From a virus: a DNA stretch of 33,540 nucleotides. The notes beneath the pieces were generated by a model. The model was not told where the DNA came from and made no database searches. It saw only the letters and a program-made list of their open reading frames with translations. The position numbers and the translations under genes are program-made. The stretch lies in IMG/VR virus record IMGVR_UViG_3300017772_001542, positions 1-33,540 of that record; one strand, given 5' to 3'. Below, in pieces: positions 24,195 to 30,670 of this stretch; the first letter of the stretch is position 1, and each line of letters begins with the position of its first letter.

Positions 24195-24813
24195 TAAACA
24201 ATTCAATAAACTTTATATAACAGGTTGTGATAAGAATACAGACTGGATGCTACCTTGGTTTGAAGAGAACTTTACTCTACACAATCAAGATGCACAATTG
24301 GCTGTATATGAGTTCGATACATTCAGAGAGGATTTGGAAGGTTGGTTTAAGAAACCTGCAGCGATGATAGATGCGTCTCAGATTGCAGATCAGGTTGTTT
24401 GGATTGATACCGACTGCCACATCAAGGGCAATCTAGATGGGATCTTTAATCACATCACACCCAATAAACTTACTATGGCTATTGATCGTCCTTGGACTAC
24501 ACGCCGTTCTAATCGTGGAACTTGGTATAATAGTGGTGTTGTGGGCTTTGAAGGTGTTCCACCAGTACTATCCGAATGGGCTAGATACATTCAAGATGGC
24601 TTGACAAAAGAAGTTGGGGATCAGGAAGTATTGAACTGGATGTTAGGTGGGGATCCTATTAGAGAGATTACTCACATGAATACATTGCCACCTATGTACA
24701 ATTTTCTACGCCTAGATATACAAGATGAGTACCCAGGATATGAGAGTGCTAAGGTTGTGCACTGGACAGGTGGTAAGGGTAAAGAAGTAATTAAAGAGAT
24801 GATGAATGTCTGA
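24181..24813 (+). CDS. glycosyltransferase-like protein
   Basis: A 210-residue GT-A-type protein: VVWIDTDCHIKGN (D76, D78), then TWYNSGVVGFEG with the NSG motif and VVHWTGGKGKE near the end, as in GT8-type enzymes. ATG 24181 is chosen for GGAGAAG at 24171-24177; the frame is open from 24163. The single GCAGC of the window lies in this gene at 24358-24362. Confidence 0.76.
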   Translation: MGLSSKQFNKLYITGCDKNTDWMLPWFEENFTLHNQDAQLAVYEFDTFREDLEGWFKKPAAMIDASQIADQVVWIDTDCHIKGNLDGIFNHITPNKLTMAIDRPWTTRRSNRGTWYNSGVVGFEGVPPVLSEWARYIQDGLTKEVGDQEVLNWMLGGDPIREITHMNTLPPMYNFLRLDIQDEYPGYESAKVVHWTGGKGKEVIKEMMNV

Positions 24814-25405
24814 AGATATTGTTAATGTTATTGGTAATGGTCAGTCCGCTGGATATTTCAAGGAAGATCAAAAGGGCATTCGCCTAACGTGTAATCTACC
24901 ACCATTTGAAGTGAAGAATGTATTTGCAACTATTATGGTTGACTTCAAGATGATGAGAGCAATCCAAGAAGGAAGTGTAACAGTTCCTGGTCATTGGATA
25001 CTTGGTAACAGACCTAAGATCCACATGGAACAAAACTCTAGCTTTTACATGAAGCATGCCTCACAGATACGAGGCTTCTATCTAGAAGTACCACCATATG
25101 CACGTAATGCCACAGATTTTAATTGTGGACATGTAGCAACTCACTATGGTGTGAGTAGATGGAAACCAAAAGTATGTAACATGTTTGGATTTAACTCTAT
25201 CTTTGACTTTGACATGACAAGTGCTACAGACTTCTATCTCGAATCAGATCGTGGTGATATAAACAATAATAGATTAGCAAACAATTGGAGAGGTATTTGG
25301 CCTCAGTTGTTTAATGAATTTCCAGATACAGAATTTAGGCTACACCACAAGCATGCTAATGCTAAAATGCAGTGTCCCAAAAATGTCACTATTATTACTC
25401 CTTGA
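24806..25405 (+). CDS. sugar-cassette protein, Rossmann-like start
   Basis: A 199-residue protein starting VNVIGNGQSAGYFKE, a short strand plus GNG/GxS turn like that of DUF115-type and sialyltransferase-like proteins. Further blocks are VFATIMVDFKMM and NMFGFNSIFDFD. It closes the sugar cassette and its stop overlaps the -35 box of the next promoter. Function unknown; a transferase role is likely from context. Confidence 0.6.
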   Translation: MSEDIVNVIGNGQSAGYFKEDQKGIRLTCNLPPFEVKNVFATIMVDFKMMRAIQEGSVTVPGHWILGNRPKIHMEQNSSFYMKHASQIRGFYLEVPPYARNATDFNCGHVATHYGVSRWKPKVCNMFGFNSIFDFDMTSATDFYLESDRGDINNNRLANNWRGIWPQLFNEFPDTEFRLHHKHANAKMQCPKNVTIITP

Positions 25406-25430
25406 CATCAATTAGAACGTTTGTTATTAT
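25402..25430 (+). promoter_or_regulatory. sigma70-like promoter, overlapping a late-type octamer
   Basis: TTGACA 25402-25407, 17-bp spacer, TATTAT 25425-25430. TATAAATA at 25430-25437 overlaps the last base of the -10 box, so the site could serve both host and late phage polymerase. Confidence 0.8.
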
Positions 25431-25451
25431 ATAAATAATAAAGCGACTAAA

Positions 25452-25505
25452 GAAGGATCATTAACTATGACCGATTCAGACCAATCCTTCGATAACAAGA
25501 AGGAT
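25452..25505 (+). promoter_or_regulatory. mutually exclusive stem-loops over two ribosome sites
   Basis: ATCCTTC at 25484-25490 is perfectly complementary to two copies of GAAGGAT: one upstream at 25452-25458 (ribosome site of the 28-codon frame) and one downstream at 25499-25505 (ribosome site of the next gene, 8-nt loop). Only one pairing can exist at a time. Confidence 0.55.
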
Positions 25506-25553
25506 GACCCTCACGATGACTGGTCAAAACACCCAATCCCCCAACCTAGATAG
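25467..25553 (+). CDS. 28-codon leader-like frame
   Basis: A short acidic peptide (DSDQSFDNKKDDPHDDWSK) with AAGGAT 9 nt before its ATG. It is the first frame behind the promoter at 25402, and its 3' half overlaps the start of the next gene in another frame. Translation through it would melt the hairpin that covers the next ribosome site, so it may act as a coupling leader peptide. Confidence 0.55.
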   Translation: MTDSDQSFDNKKDDPHDDWSKHPIPQPR

Positions 25554-25827
25554 CATATACAAAAAGTACTCAGATGTAACCGACAGGAACGACAACATGT
25601 TAATCCCTTGGTATCTGATGGCATGTTATGCATACTACGTTGACGATGAGCCAATACTTGAAGATGTTATCTTTGATAGGCTAACTAAGAAACTACTTAA
25701 AGTGTTCGATGACGTTGAGCACATGCATAAACATTATATAACAAAGGATATGCTAGAAGCAGGAACATACCTAGGAGAATATCCGTCTAGAATAAAGTAT
25801 GTTGTAGAAGATATTAAAACAACATAA
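25516..25827 (+). CDS. small protein resembling the Ia region of NAD-dependent DNA ligase
   Basis: A 103-residue helical protein. ACYAYYVDDEPILEDVIFDRL resembles the YY..DxPxxxDxxYDxL signature of LigA domain Ia, which binds NMN, but no adenylation domain follows. Stand-alone proteins of this type occur in phages; the function is unknown. Start ATG 25516 is chosen for AAGGA at 25500-25504; ATG 25504 is the alternative. Confidence 0.62.
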   Translation: MTGQNTQSPNLDSIYKKYSDVTDRNDNMLIPWYLMACYAYYVDDEPILEDVIFDRLTKKLLKVFDDVEHMHKHYITKDMLEAGTYLGEYPSRIKYVVEDIKTT

Positions 25828-25831
25828 ACAC

Positions 25832-25860
25832 TTGACAACCCCTCAGACAAATGCTAATAT
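25832..25860 (+). promoter_or_regulatory. sigma70-like promoter with extended -10
   Basis: TTGACA 25832-25837, 17-bp spacer, TAATAT 25855-25860 preceded by TGC. The -35 begins 4 bp after the previous stop. Confidence 0.83.
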
Positions 25861-25867
25861 GAGGGGT
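25838..25867. promoter_or_regulatory. operator-like inverted repeat over the promoter
   Basis: ACCCCTCA (25838-25845) and TGAGGGGT (25860-25867) are perfect inverted repeats separated by 14 bp. The left arm adjoins the -35 and the right arm starts at the last base of the -10. Most of it lies upstream of the expected transcript start, so it is more likely a dimer-binding operator than an RNA hairpin. Confidence 0.6.
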
Positions 25868-25882
25868 AAATTGGAGAATCAA

Positions 25883-26041
25883 ATGGCATACCCGAATCAC
25901 TTAATCGACTACGAAGCAGATCCAGAGCAATTACTAAAACTTAAAAAAGCTCTTTCTGAAGCGAAACTTGATTATATGATTACAAACCGTGATGGAGCCT
26001 TGGTGCAACTGAACGTATGGGTAGGCAAGATTAATGATTAA
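25883..26041 (+). CDS. small protein, unknown
   Basis: A 52-residue protein (ATG 25883, TGGAGAA at 25872-25878) behind a strong promoter. Sequence is DPEQLLKLKKALSEAKLDYMI then a beta-type end (ALVQLNVWVGK). It resembles small early phage proteins in size only. Confidence 0.65.
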   Translation: MAYPNHLIDYEADPEQLLKLKKALSEAKLDYMITNRDGALVQLNVWVGKIND

Positions 26042-26051
26042 GGAGAATAAT

Positions 26052-26546
26052 ATGAATGATGATAAATTAGGCTACTTGGCTATTGGTGCCGCCGCTATAC
26101 TAATTGCTTTTACTGCGACAAGTGCAAAGGCAAACAATGCAACGCCAATTAACGGTACTATTCAAGATTATTATAAAGTTGTACAAGACAGTGAACCATA
26201 CACAAAGAAAGAGTGTGTGAATGTAAACGTTCCAGTATATGGTAATGTTACACAAGAAGGAGATGCCGCAGGTGGAGCCTTGCTTGGTATGATCCTTGGT
26301 GGTCTTGTTGGTAAAGGTGTTACAGGTGACGATAAAGGTGCCGCCGCAGGAGCTATCTTTGGTGGTCTTGTTGGTGCCGATAAAGGTGCTAAACCAAAAT
26401 CTGGACAGGTTGTCACAGGATACCGAACTGAGAACCGTTGCGATTACGTAACTTATTATCGTACCATTGAGCGTACTGAGTATGATTACTCAATCATTAA
26501 TTGGAAAATTGACGGTGTTACTTACACAACTGAATTTGTAAAATAA
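26052..26546 (+). CDS. glycine-zipper envelope protein with signal peptide
   Basis: A 164-residue secreted protein. Residues 8-27 are hydrophobic and end in AKA, a signal-peptidase-I type site. Residues 74-111 (GGALLGMILGGLVGKG and AAAGAIFGGLVGADKG) form a two-helix glycine zipper, as in Rick_17kDa_Anti/2TM proteins of outer membranes. The rest is Tyr/Thr-rich with Cys55 and Cys130 that could pair. There is no lipobox. AAGGAGAA at 26039-26046 sets the start. A role in envelope alteration, superinfection exclusion or lysis is possible. Confidence 0.8.
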   Translation: MNDDKLGYLAIGAAAILIAFTATSAKANNATPINGTIQDYYKVVQDSEPYTKKECVNVNVPVYGNVTQEGDAAGGALLGMILGGLVGKGVTGDDKGAAAGAIFGGLVGADKGAKPKSGQVVTGYRTENRCDYVTYYRTIERTEYDYSIINWKIDGVTYTTEFVK

Positions 26547-27178
26547 TGAGCGTCACGGAGTATACAGTAGCTCCGATAACCATACAGGAAGCCACACCAT
26601 TTGTAGAGAATTGGCACTACTCCAAGAATACAAATGGTTTGGCTACACGATATTGTTTTGGACTGTTTAGAGGATCCGAAATGATTGGTTGTATGATTTA
26701 CGCCTACTTAGGTATGGCGAGTGTTTGGAAGAAGTATGGTGAAGTAGAGACAGACGTAGTAGAACTAAGGAGACTATGCTGTATTGACGATACTCCCAAG
26801 AACACTGAAAGCTACTTTATAGCGAAAACTATTAAGTGGTTGAAGGCAGAGACTGATTGTAAAGTAGTAGTGAGTTATGCAGATACCATGCAAGGTCACG
26901 TTGGAACTATATACCATGCATCTAACTTCTATCATCTAGGCATGACAGCCAAGGGTAGATCGATAAAGATTAAAGGTAATAATCGTCTCTATCATGAGAA
27001 GACTATTAGGACATACTATCAACCTGTGAACGGAGAAAGACGTTTGAAACCATATGCTCAGAAGATCAAAGAGCAGTTGGAGAATGGTGAAGCAGAGTAT
27101 GTCCATAGTGAAGGTAAACACATATTCGTCTATCCTTTGAATAAAAAAGAGAGACGAAAGTATAGGAAGTTAATATGA
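26546..27178 (+). CDS. Mom-like GNAT family DNA-modification protein
   Basis: A 210-residue protein that I assign to the Mom-like branch of GNAT folds: ENWHYSK (21-27), GCMIYAYLG (48-56), VVELRRLCCIDDTPKNTESY (71-90), and VVVSYADTMQGHVGTIY then HASNF (107-128) match the core of phage Mu Mom and its relatives. Mu Mom adds a carbamoylmethyl group to adenine N6 and blocks restriction. A basic 50-residue tail follows. It overlaps neighbours by 1 and 4 nt. Chemistry in this phage is inferred, not shown. Confidence 0.78.
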   Translation: MSVTEYTVAPITIQEATPFVENWHYSKNTNGLATRYCFGLFRGSEMIGCMIYAYLGMASVWKKYGEVETDVVELRRLCCIDDTPKNTESYFIAKTIKWLKAETDCKVVVSYADTMQGHVGTIYHASNFYHLGMTAKGRSIKIKGNNRLYHEKTIRTYYQPVNGERRLKPYAQKIKEQLENGEAEYVHSEGKHIFVYPLNKKERRKYRKLI

Positions 27179-27465
27179 CAAGTTTTATTATGGATTGGTG
27201 GAATTTAGTGATGGATCATGAAAGAAATCCATTGTCTAACATCAAAGATTTGAGAGTACGTCATCTCGTTATGCAAATACTTGCATGGATGTGGTGTATC
27301 GTATTCACGGCAATGACAGGTACATGGATGTACTTGGGTATCAATATTCTGTTTCACGCATTGCTATTGTGTGGGATCTTTATAACAGTATCGGTGTTCG
27401 AAGCCGCTAAACGTAAACCGCAGATCTTTTATACACTGCGTGGTGAAGGTGGAGAACACGACTAG
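27175..27465 (+). CDS. small membrane protein with two helices
   Basis: A 96-residue protein with hydrophobic helices at about 31-52 and 54-76, a charged N-terminus and a basic then acidic C-terminus. Translationally coupled to the Mom-like gene by a 4-nt overlap. No family recognised. Confidence 0.7.
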   Translation: MTSFIMDWWNLVMDHERNPLSNIKDLRVRHLVMQILAWMWCIVFTAMTGTWMYLGINILFHALLLCGIFITVSVFEAAKRKPQIFYTLRGEGGEHD

Positions 27466-27469
27466 GACG

Positions 27470-27662
27470 TTCTGGGTAGCACCAGATAATATGGGTTAGC
27501 AAATCCCATATGATGAGAAGTGATGTTGCAGTCACAACAAAAGGCTCGATGGAAGTATCTCGGCACGAGTTTGCCGTTAGCGAGATAGAGCGGAGTTATA
27601 CCAAAGGATATTAAACGTACTACAATATCTGACGTTGAGAACTCTTCTCGCATACCACAGAT
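27470..27662 (+). ncRNA. hairpin-rich untranslated stretch upstream of the tRNA
   Basis: About 190 nt without a convincing gene, holding a series of hairpins. ATATGGG/CCCATAT (27489-27511) has 7 bp. TATCTCG/CGAGATA (27559-27590) encloses CGGCA/TGCCG as an inner stem. GATATT/AATATC (27607-27629) has 6 bp, and GAGA/TCTC follows near 27640. It may be a structured RNA cotranscribed with the tRNA. A 34-codon frame (27510-27614) overlaps it but has no ribosome site. Confidence 0.45.
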
Positions 27663-27665
27663 TTA

Positions 27666-27742
27666 GTTTCCTTAGCTCAGTTGGATAGAGCAAGTGCCTT
27701 CTAAGCACTAGGTCATAGGTTCGAATCCTATAGGGAACACCA
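27666..27742 (+). tRNA. tRNA-Arg (anticodon TCT)
   Basis: Complete cloverleaf. Acceptor GTTTCCT/AGGGAAC has one T-G pair. D arm is GCTC...GAGC. Anticodon stem is AGTGC/GCACT with loop CTTCTAA. T arm is ATAGG-TTCGAAT-CCTAT. Discriminator A and encoded CCA end the gene. It reads AGA/AGG codons, and AGA is frequent in these genes. Confidence 0.96.
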
Positions 27743-27753
27743 AACTAGAAGGA

Positions 27754-28287
27754 ATGGTTCATTTGACAAGCCTAGATATGCTAAAGAGGACAGGAACGAA
27801 TGCTGAGAGTGATGAATGTTATACTCCATCAGATCAGATCATTCCTCTTCTTAAATATTTAGATAAGGATAAGACTTACTATGAAGCAACTTCTGGAATC
27901 TCTTCTAACATACTTGACGGAATGGTTAAATTCGGTTATAATGTGGTTGGAAGTGGGGGAAGAGACTTTTTTGAATGCAATTCTGATGACGTGTTTGATG
28001 GGATTATTACTAACCCACCTTATAGTCTAAAGGATAAGTTCATTGAACACTGCTATTCGTTAGGGAAACCATTTGCGTTATTCCTACCTGTAGCATCTTT
28101 CCAAGGTGGTAAACGTGGACAGATGTTCATGGACTACGGTATGTCATGTTTAGTCTACAATAATAGAGTAGACTTCACAGGTGGTGGTGCACCACATTTT
28201 GGTAACGCTTGGTTTATGCATGGGATCCTACCACCCAACACGATATATTGGGCTAATAACCCAAAGATGAGAGGAAAGCGAAAATGA
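27754..28287 (+). CDS. NPPY-type adenine methyltransferase-like protein
   Basis: A 177-residue protein of the amino-methyltransferase type. TNPPYSLKDKFIEH (86-99) is catalytic motif IV with NPPY, as in N6-adenine methyltransferases, and DECYTP (20-25) matches the N-terminal block of phage Dam-like enzymes. Motif I is weak (EATSGISSNI, 44-53). Much shorter than full DNA methyltransferases, with no target-recognition domain. ATG 27754 lies almost on its AAGGA, so TTG 27763 may be the real start. It sits beside Mom-like and ABC/GNAT genes. Confidence 0.75.
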   Translation: MVHLTSLDMLKRTGTNAESDECYTPSDQIIPLLKYLDKDKTYYEATSGISSNILDGMVKFGYNVVGSGGRDFFECNSDDVFDGIITNPPYSLKDKFIEHCYSLGKPFALFLPVASFQGGKRGQMFMDYGMSCLVYNNRVDFTGGGAPHFGNAWFMHGILPPNTIYWANNPKMRGKRK

Positions 28288-29345
28288 AGGTAACAGTAGA
28301 ACGTGATAAGATCACAGATGAGATCAGCGAGATCTTCGACTATGAGTTTGACGGAACATCTACGTTCCATCCTCATGAGATTAATTCATTAGATCGTGAA
28401 ACCGTTCTATCTGATTTTGGTATTGGTTTAATTGTGGGACCTTCGGGATCTGGCAAGACTACTTTACTGAAAGAGTTTGGTGAAGAGTATGAACCTTATT
28501 GGTTTGATAACAAATCTATTGCTTCTCATTTCGATGACATCGATGACGTACAGGACAGACTAGGTGCTGTTGGATTTAACTCTGTACCGTCTTGGATGCG
28601 TCCCTATCATGTACTATCTAATGGTGAACAGTTTAGAGCTAGGTTAGCTCGACAGTTAGACAGCAACATTGTTGTTGATGAGTTCACATCTGTTATCGAC
28701 AGAGATGTTGCCAAGAGTTGTTCTAATGCTATCTCACGATATGTTAAGAGACACAACTTAAAGAACATTGTATTTTCATCTTGTCATTATGACATTATTG
28801 AGTGGTTGCAACCAGATTGGGTATTTGATACTCAGACTGGTAAGCTGACCACAAGGGGGTATCAAAGGCCAGATATCGTTCTGGAAATTTTACCTTGTAC
28901 CAGAGACATCTGGACGCACTTCAGCGACCACCACTATCTCGACCACAACATCCACAAAGGTGCATCTTGTTGGATCGCAACATGGAACGGCAGACTTGTC
29001 GGATTTCTTTCTAGCCTAAGCATGCCTTCGGGCAGTCTTAAGAATGCATGGAGAGCACATAGAGTTGTGATACTTCCAGAGTTCCAAGGGCTAGGTATTG
29101 GTGCCAGACTTATGGATGCCCTAGGTGATATGCACGTTGCAGAAGGTAAAAGATTCTTTCTCAAAACAAGTCACCCTAGACTAGGCGAATACTGTAATAG
29201 AAATGATGCTTGGAAAGGCACATCAAAGAACGGTATTGCCAGACCTGACTATAAAACTAATTCTAGTACCTATGGCGGATTTGCTGAAGGACTACAAAAG
29301 CATATGAATAGAATATGCTATTCCCATGAATATATCGGAAAATAG
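28284..29345 (+). CDS. ABC-type ATPase fused to a GNAT acetyltransferase domain
   Basis: A 353-residue fusion resembling COG2401. The N-terminal ATPase has Walker A GPSGSGKT (52-59), signature LSNGEQ (111-116), Walker B NIVVDEFTS (128-136, D132/E133) and switch His168. It has no membrane partner, so it is not a transporter. From about 200 a GNAT domain follows with VVILPEFQGLGIGARLMDAL (261-280), including the acetyl-CoA loop QGLGIG. Family function is unknown; the setting with Mom-like and methyltransferase-like genes suggests nucleic-acid modification. ATGA overlap with the gene before. Confidence 0.86.
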   Translation: MKVTVERDKITDEISEIFDYEFDGTSTFHPHEINSLDRETVLSDFGIGLIVGPSGSGKTTLLKEFGEEYEPYWFDNKSIASHFDDIDDVQDRLGAVGFNSVPSWMRPYHVLSNGEQFRARLARQLDSNIVVDEFTSVIDRDVAKSCSNAISRYVKRHNLKNIVFSSCHYDIIEWLQPDWVFDTQTGKLTTRGYQRPDIVLEILPCTRDIWTHFSDHHYLDHNIHKGASCWIATWNGRLVGFLSSLSMPSGSLKNAWRAHRVVILPEFQGLGIGARLMDALGDMHVAEGKRFFLKTSHPRLGEYCNRNDAWKGTSKNGIARPDYKTNSSTYGGFAEGLQKHMNRICYSHEYIGK

Positions 29346-29348
29346 TAC

Positions 29349-29377
29349 TTGACATTAGACGAATCACATGCTATTAA
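29349..29377 (+). promoter_or_regulatory. sigma70-like promoter with extended -10
   Basis: TTGACA 29349-29354, 17-bp spacer, TATTAA 29372-29377 preceded by TGC. CGAATC at 29360-29365 is in the spacer. Confidence 0.8.
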
Positions 29378-29406
29378 TAGTATGTAATCTCAGAAAGGAT
29401 TCGTTA

Positions 29407-29697
29407 ATGTCTTACTTAGAAATCATCAAAGAAACAATGGATGACCTGATCGTCTGCTCCACTAACTTTAAAGAGTGTAAGCGTGATGCTGAACGTGCTC
29501 TATCTAATGCCCTGAGTGGTGATTATGATTGGGATAACGACAAAATCATTGAGACACTTACTGGTGCTTGTAATGATGCGGCATTTGACATGGATAAGTG
29601 TCATGACGAAATCATAGAGATCAAAGATCGTTTGGATCTTTTGATTGCCAATGCTGAGTTTAATGAAGTAGCGCAAGCCGCTATAAAAGGAGTTTAA
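29407..29697 (+). CDS. small acidic helical protein
   Basis: A 96-residue acidic protein (ATG 29407, AAAGGA at 29394-29399), largely helical, with Cys in MDDLIVCSTNFKECKRD, TGACND and DKCHDE. No family recognised. First gene of an early-type unit of three small genes. Confidence 0.7.
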   Translation: MSYLEIIKETMDDLIVCSTNFKECKRDAERALSNALSGDYDWDNDKIIETLTGACNDAAFDMDKCHDEIIEIKDRLDLLIANAEFNEVAQAAIKGV

Positions 29698-29698
29698 T

Positions 29699-29881
29699 AT
29701 GAATACTAATTACCAAAATGCCTATGATCAGGCTTGTGAATTAATCGATATGTGTCCTGACCTAGAGATTACTTCTGCGTTTAAAGAATGTGCTTTTAAC
29801 GTTGGTATCCAAGAGGGTGACGAGTTAGGTAACTTTGTTACTTGGGCTTGGAATAAAATAACTACTTCTTACGAAGGGTAA
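29699..29881 (+). CDS. small acidic protein
   Basis: A 60-residue protein beginning MNTNYQNAYDQACELIDMCP, with ribosome site AAAGGAG at 29686-29692. No family recognised. It shares small size, acidity and Cys content with the gene before. Confidence 0.66.
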   Translation: MNTNYQNAYDQACELIDMCPDLEITSAFKECAFNVGIQEGDELGNFVTWAWNKITTSYEG

Positions 29882-29886
29882 ATCGA

Positions 29887-30048
29887 ATGATAGAACAGTA
29901 TGAAAATGAAATCAAAAAGTTAGAAAAGTTACTAACTAAGTTTTACGGTAACACTTCATCAGTAAAAATGAAGAAGTATGCAATTGAGAAAAAGATTGCC
30001 AAATACCAAGAGATTGTTGATGAAATGAATCTAATACTTGCGATTTAG
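29887..30048 (+). CDS. small coiled-coil protein
   Basis: A 53-residue Lys/Glu/Leu-rich helical protein with heptad repeats (EIKKLEKLLTK and KKIAKYQEIVDEM), too short for detection by most gene finders. It fills the gap before the promoter at 30052. The ribosome site is weak (AAGGGTAAATCGA). Confidence 0.58.
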   Translation: MIEQYENEIKKLEKLLTKFYGNTSSVKMKKYAIEKKIAKYQEIVDEMNLILAI

Positions 30049-30051
30049 TAC

Positions 30052-30080
30052 TTGACAACCCCGAATCGATATGCTATAAA
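30052..30080 (+). promoter_or_regulatory. sigma70-like promoter with extended -10
   Basis: TTGACA 30052-30057, 17-bp spacer, TATAAA 30075-30080 preceded by TGC. CGAATC at 30062-30067 has the same offset as at 1437. The leader to ATG 30112 is a diverged form of the 43-bp cassette. Confidence 0.85.
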
Positions 30081-30111
30081 ATTAGTATAGACAAAAGAAA
30101 GTGAGAATCAC

Positions 30112-30501
30112 ATGACATATGACCAACAAGATGAATACTTCGGTTTCCACCAAAACGAAATGAACTACAACTCAATCTGGTCTTGTGACCTAGAGTTCAC
30201 TAGCCTTGATCAAGAGATGTATGAAGGTGAGTGGGAAGGTTCACATTGTAAAGGTGACGGTCAACAGAAAATCACTTACGAAGTTATTTCTAAAGATGCC
30301 ACTATTGATGAGATCTTGAATAACACTGCCGAAAAGATTGTCTACAAAGCCTATGTTATCGGTAACACTGTCAAAGACTTCTGGAGAGCCGCCGAATACT
30401 TGATCACAGAGTCTGCTATTGAGCAAGACAACCACCACAGATATGTGGAAGGTTTTGATAAGCAAGCAGACGGTTCATATGAATTGGTAACAGGATCTTA
30501 A
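30112..30501 (+). CDS. early protein, unknown
   Basis: A 129-residue acidic protein (NSIWSCDLEFTS, YEGEWEGSHCKGDGQQ, DFWRAAEYLI). No family recognised. The start is fixed by the leader that ends GTGAGAATCACATG. Expected to be made early. Confidence 0.72.
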   Translation: MTYDQQDEYFGFHQNEMNYNSIWSCDLEFTSLDQEMYEGEWEGSHCKGDGQQKITYEVISKDATIDEILNNTAEKIVYKAYVIGNTVKDFWRAAEYLITESAIEQDNHHRYVEGFDKQADGSYELVTGS

Positions 30502-30502
30502 T

Positions 30503-30670
30503 ATGTTAGAATTTTTCCCTTCTGCCTACGAACTCCCATCAGTCAATGAGTGTAAAGATTACGCTCATTACTGCCAGACCAGAACTGCTGTTGGTCTTGG
30601 CTCAATGCCAGAAGACTTATTTATTGAAATAAAAGGGTTGACAAAGCAATCCGAATCAGCTATAAAGTAA
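30503..30670 (+). CDS. small protein with promoter inside its 3' end
   Basis: A 55-residue frame 1 nt after the preceding stop (MLEFFPSAYELPSVNECKDY at the N-terminus). Its last ten codons contain the whole promoter at 30638, and its TAA lies just after the -10 box. Coding potential is plausible but not proven. Confidence 0.55.
   Translation: MLEFFPSAYELPSVNECKDYAHYCQTRTAVGLGSMPEDLFIEIKGLTKQSESAIK
30638..30666 (+). promoter_or_regulatory. sigma70-like promoter
   Basis: TTGACA 30638-30643, 17-bp spacer, TATAAA 30661-30666, with CGAATC at 30652-30657. It lies within the end of the preceding frame. Confidence 0.84.

Noticed and set aside
20027-25405. Sugar cassette as base glucosyltransferases of the T4 type
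   Set aside because: No similarity to T4 alpha- or beta-glucosyltransferase is visible and no hydroxymethyl-pyrimidine synthase gene is in the window; a glycan role is simpler.
27510-27614. 34-codon frame between the membrane protein gene and the tRNA
   Set aside because: No ribosome site, unusual codons (CGG, TCG) and strong hairpins across it; kept only as an alternative to the RNA interpretation.
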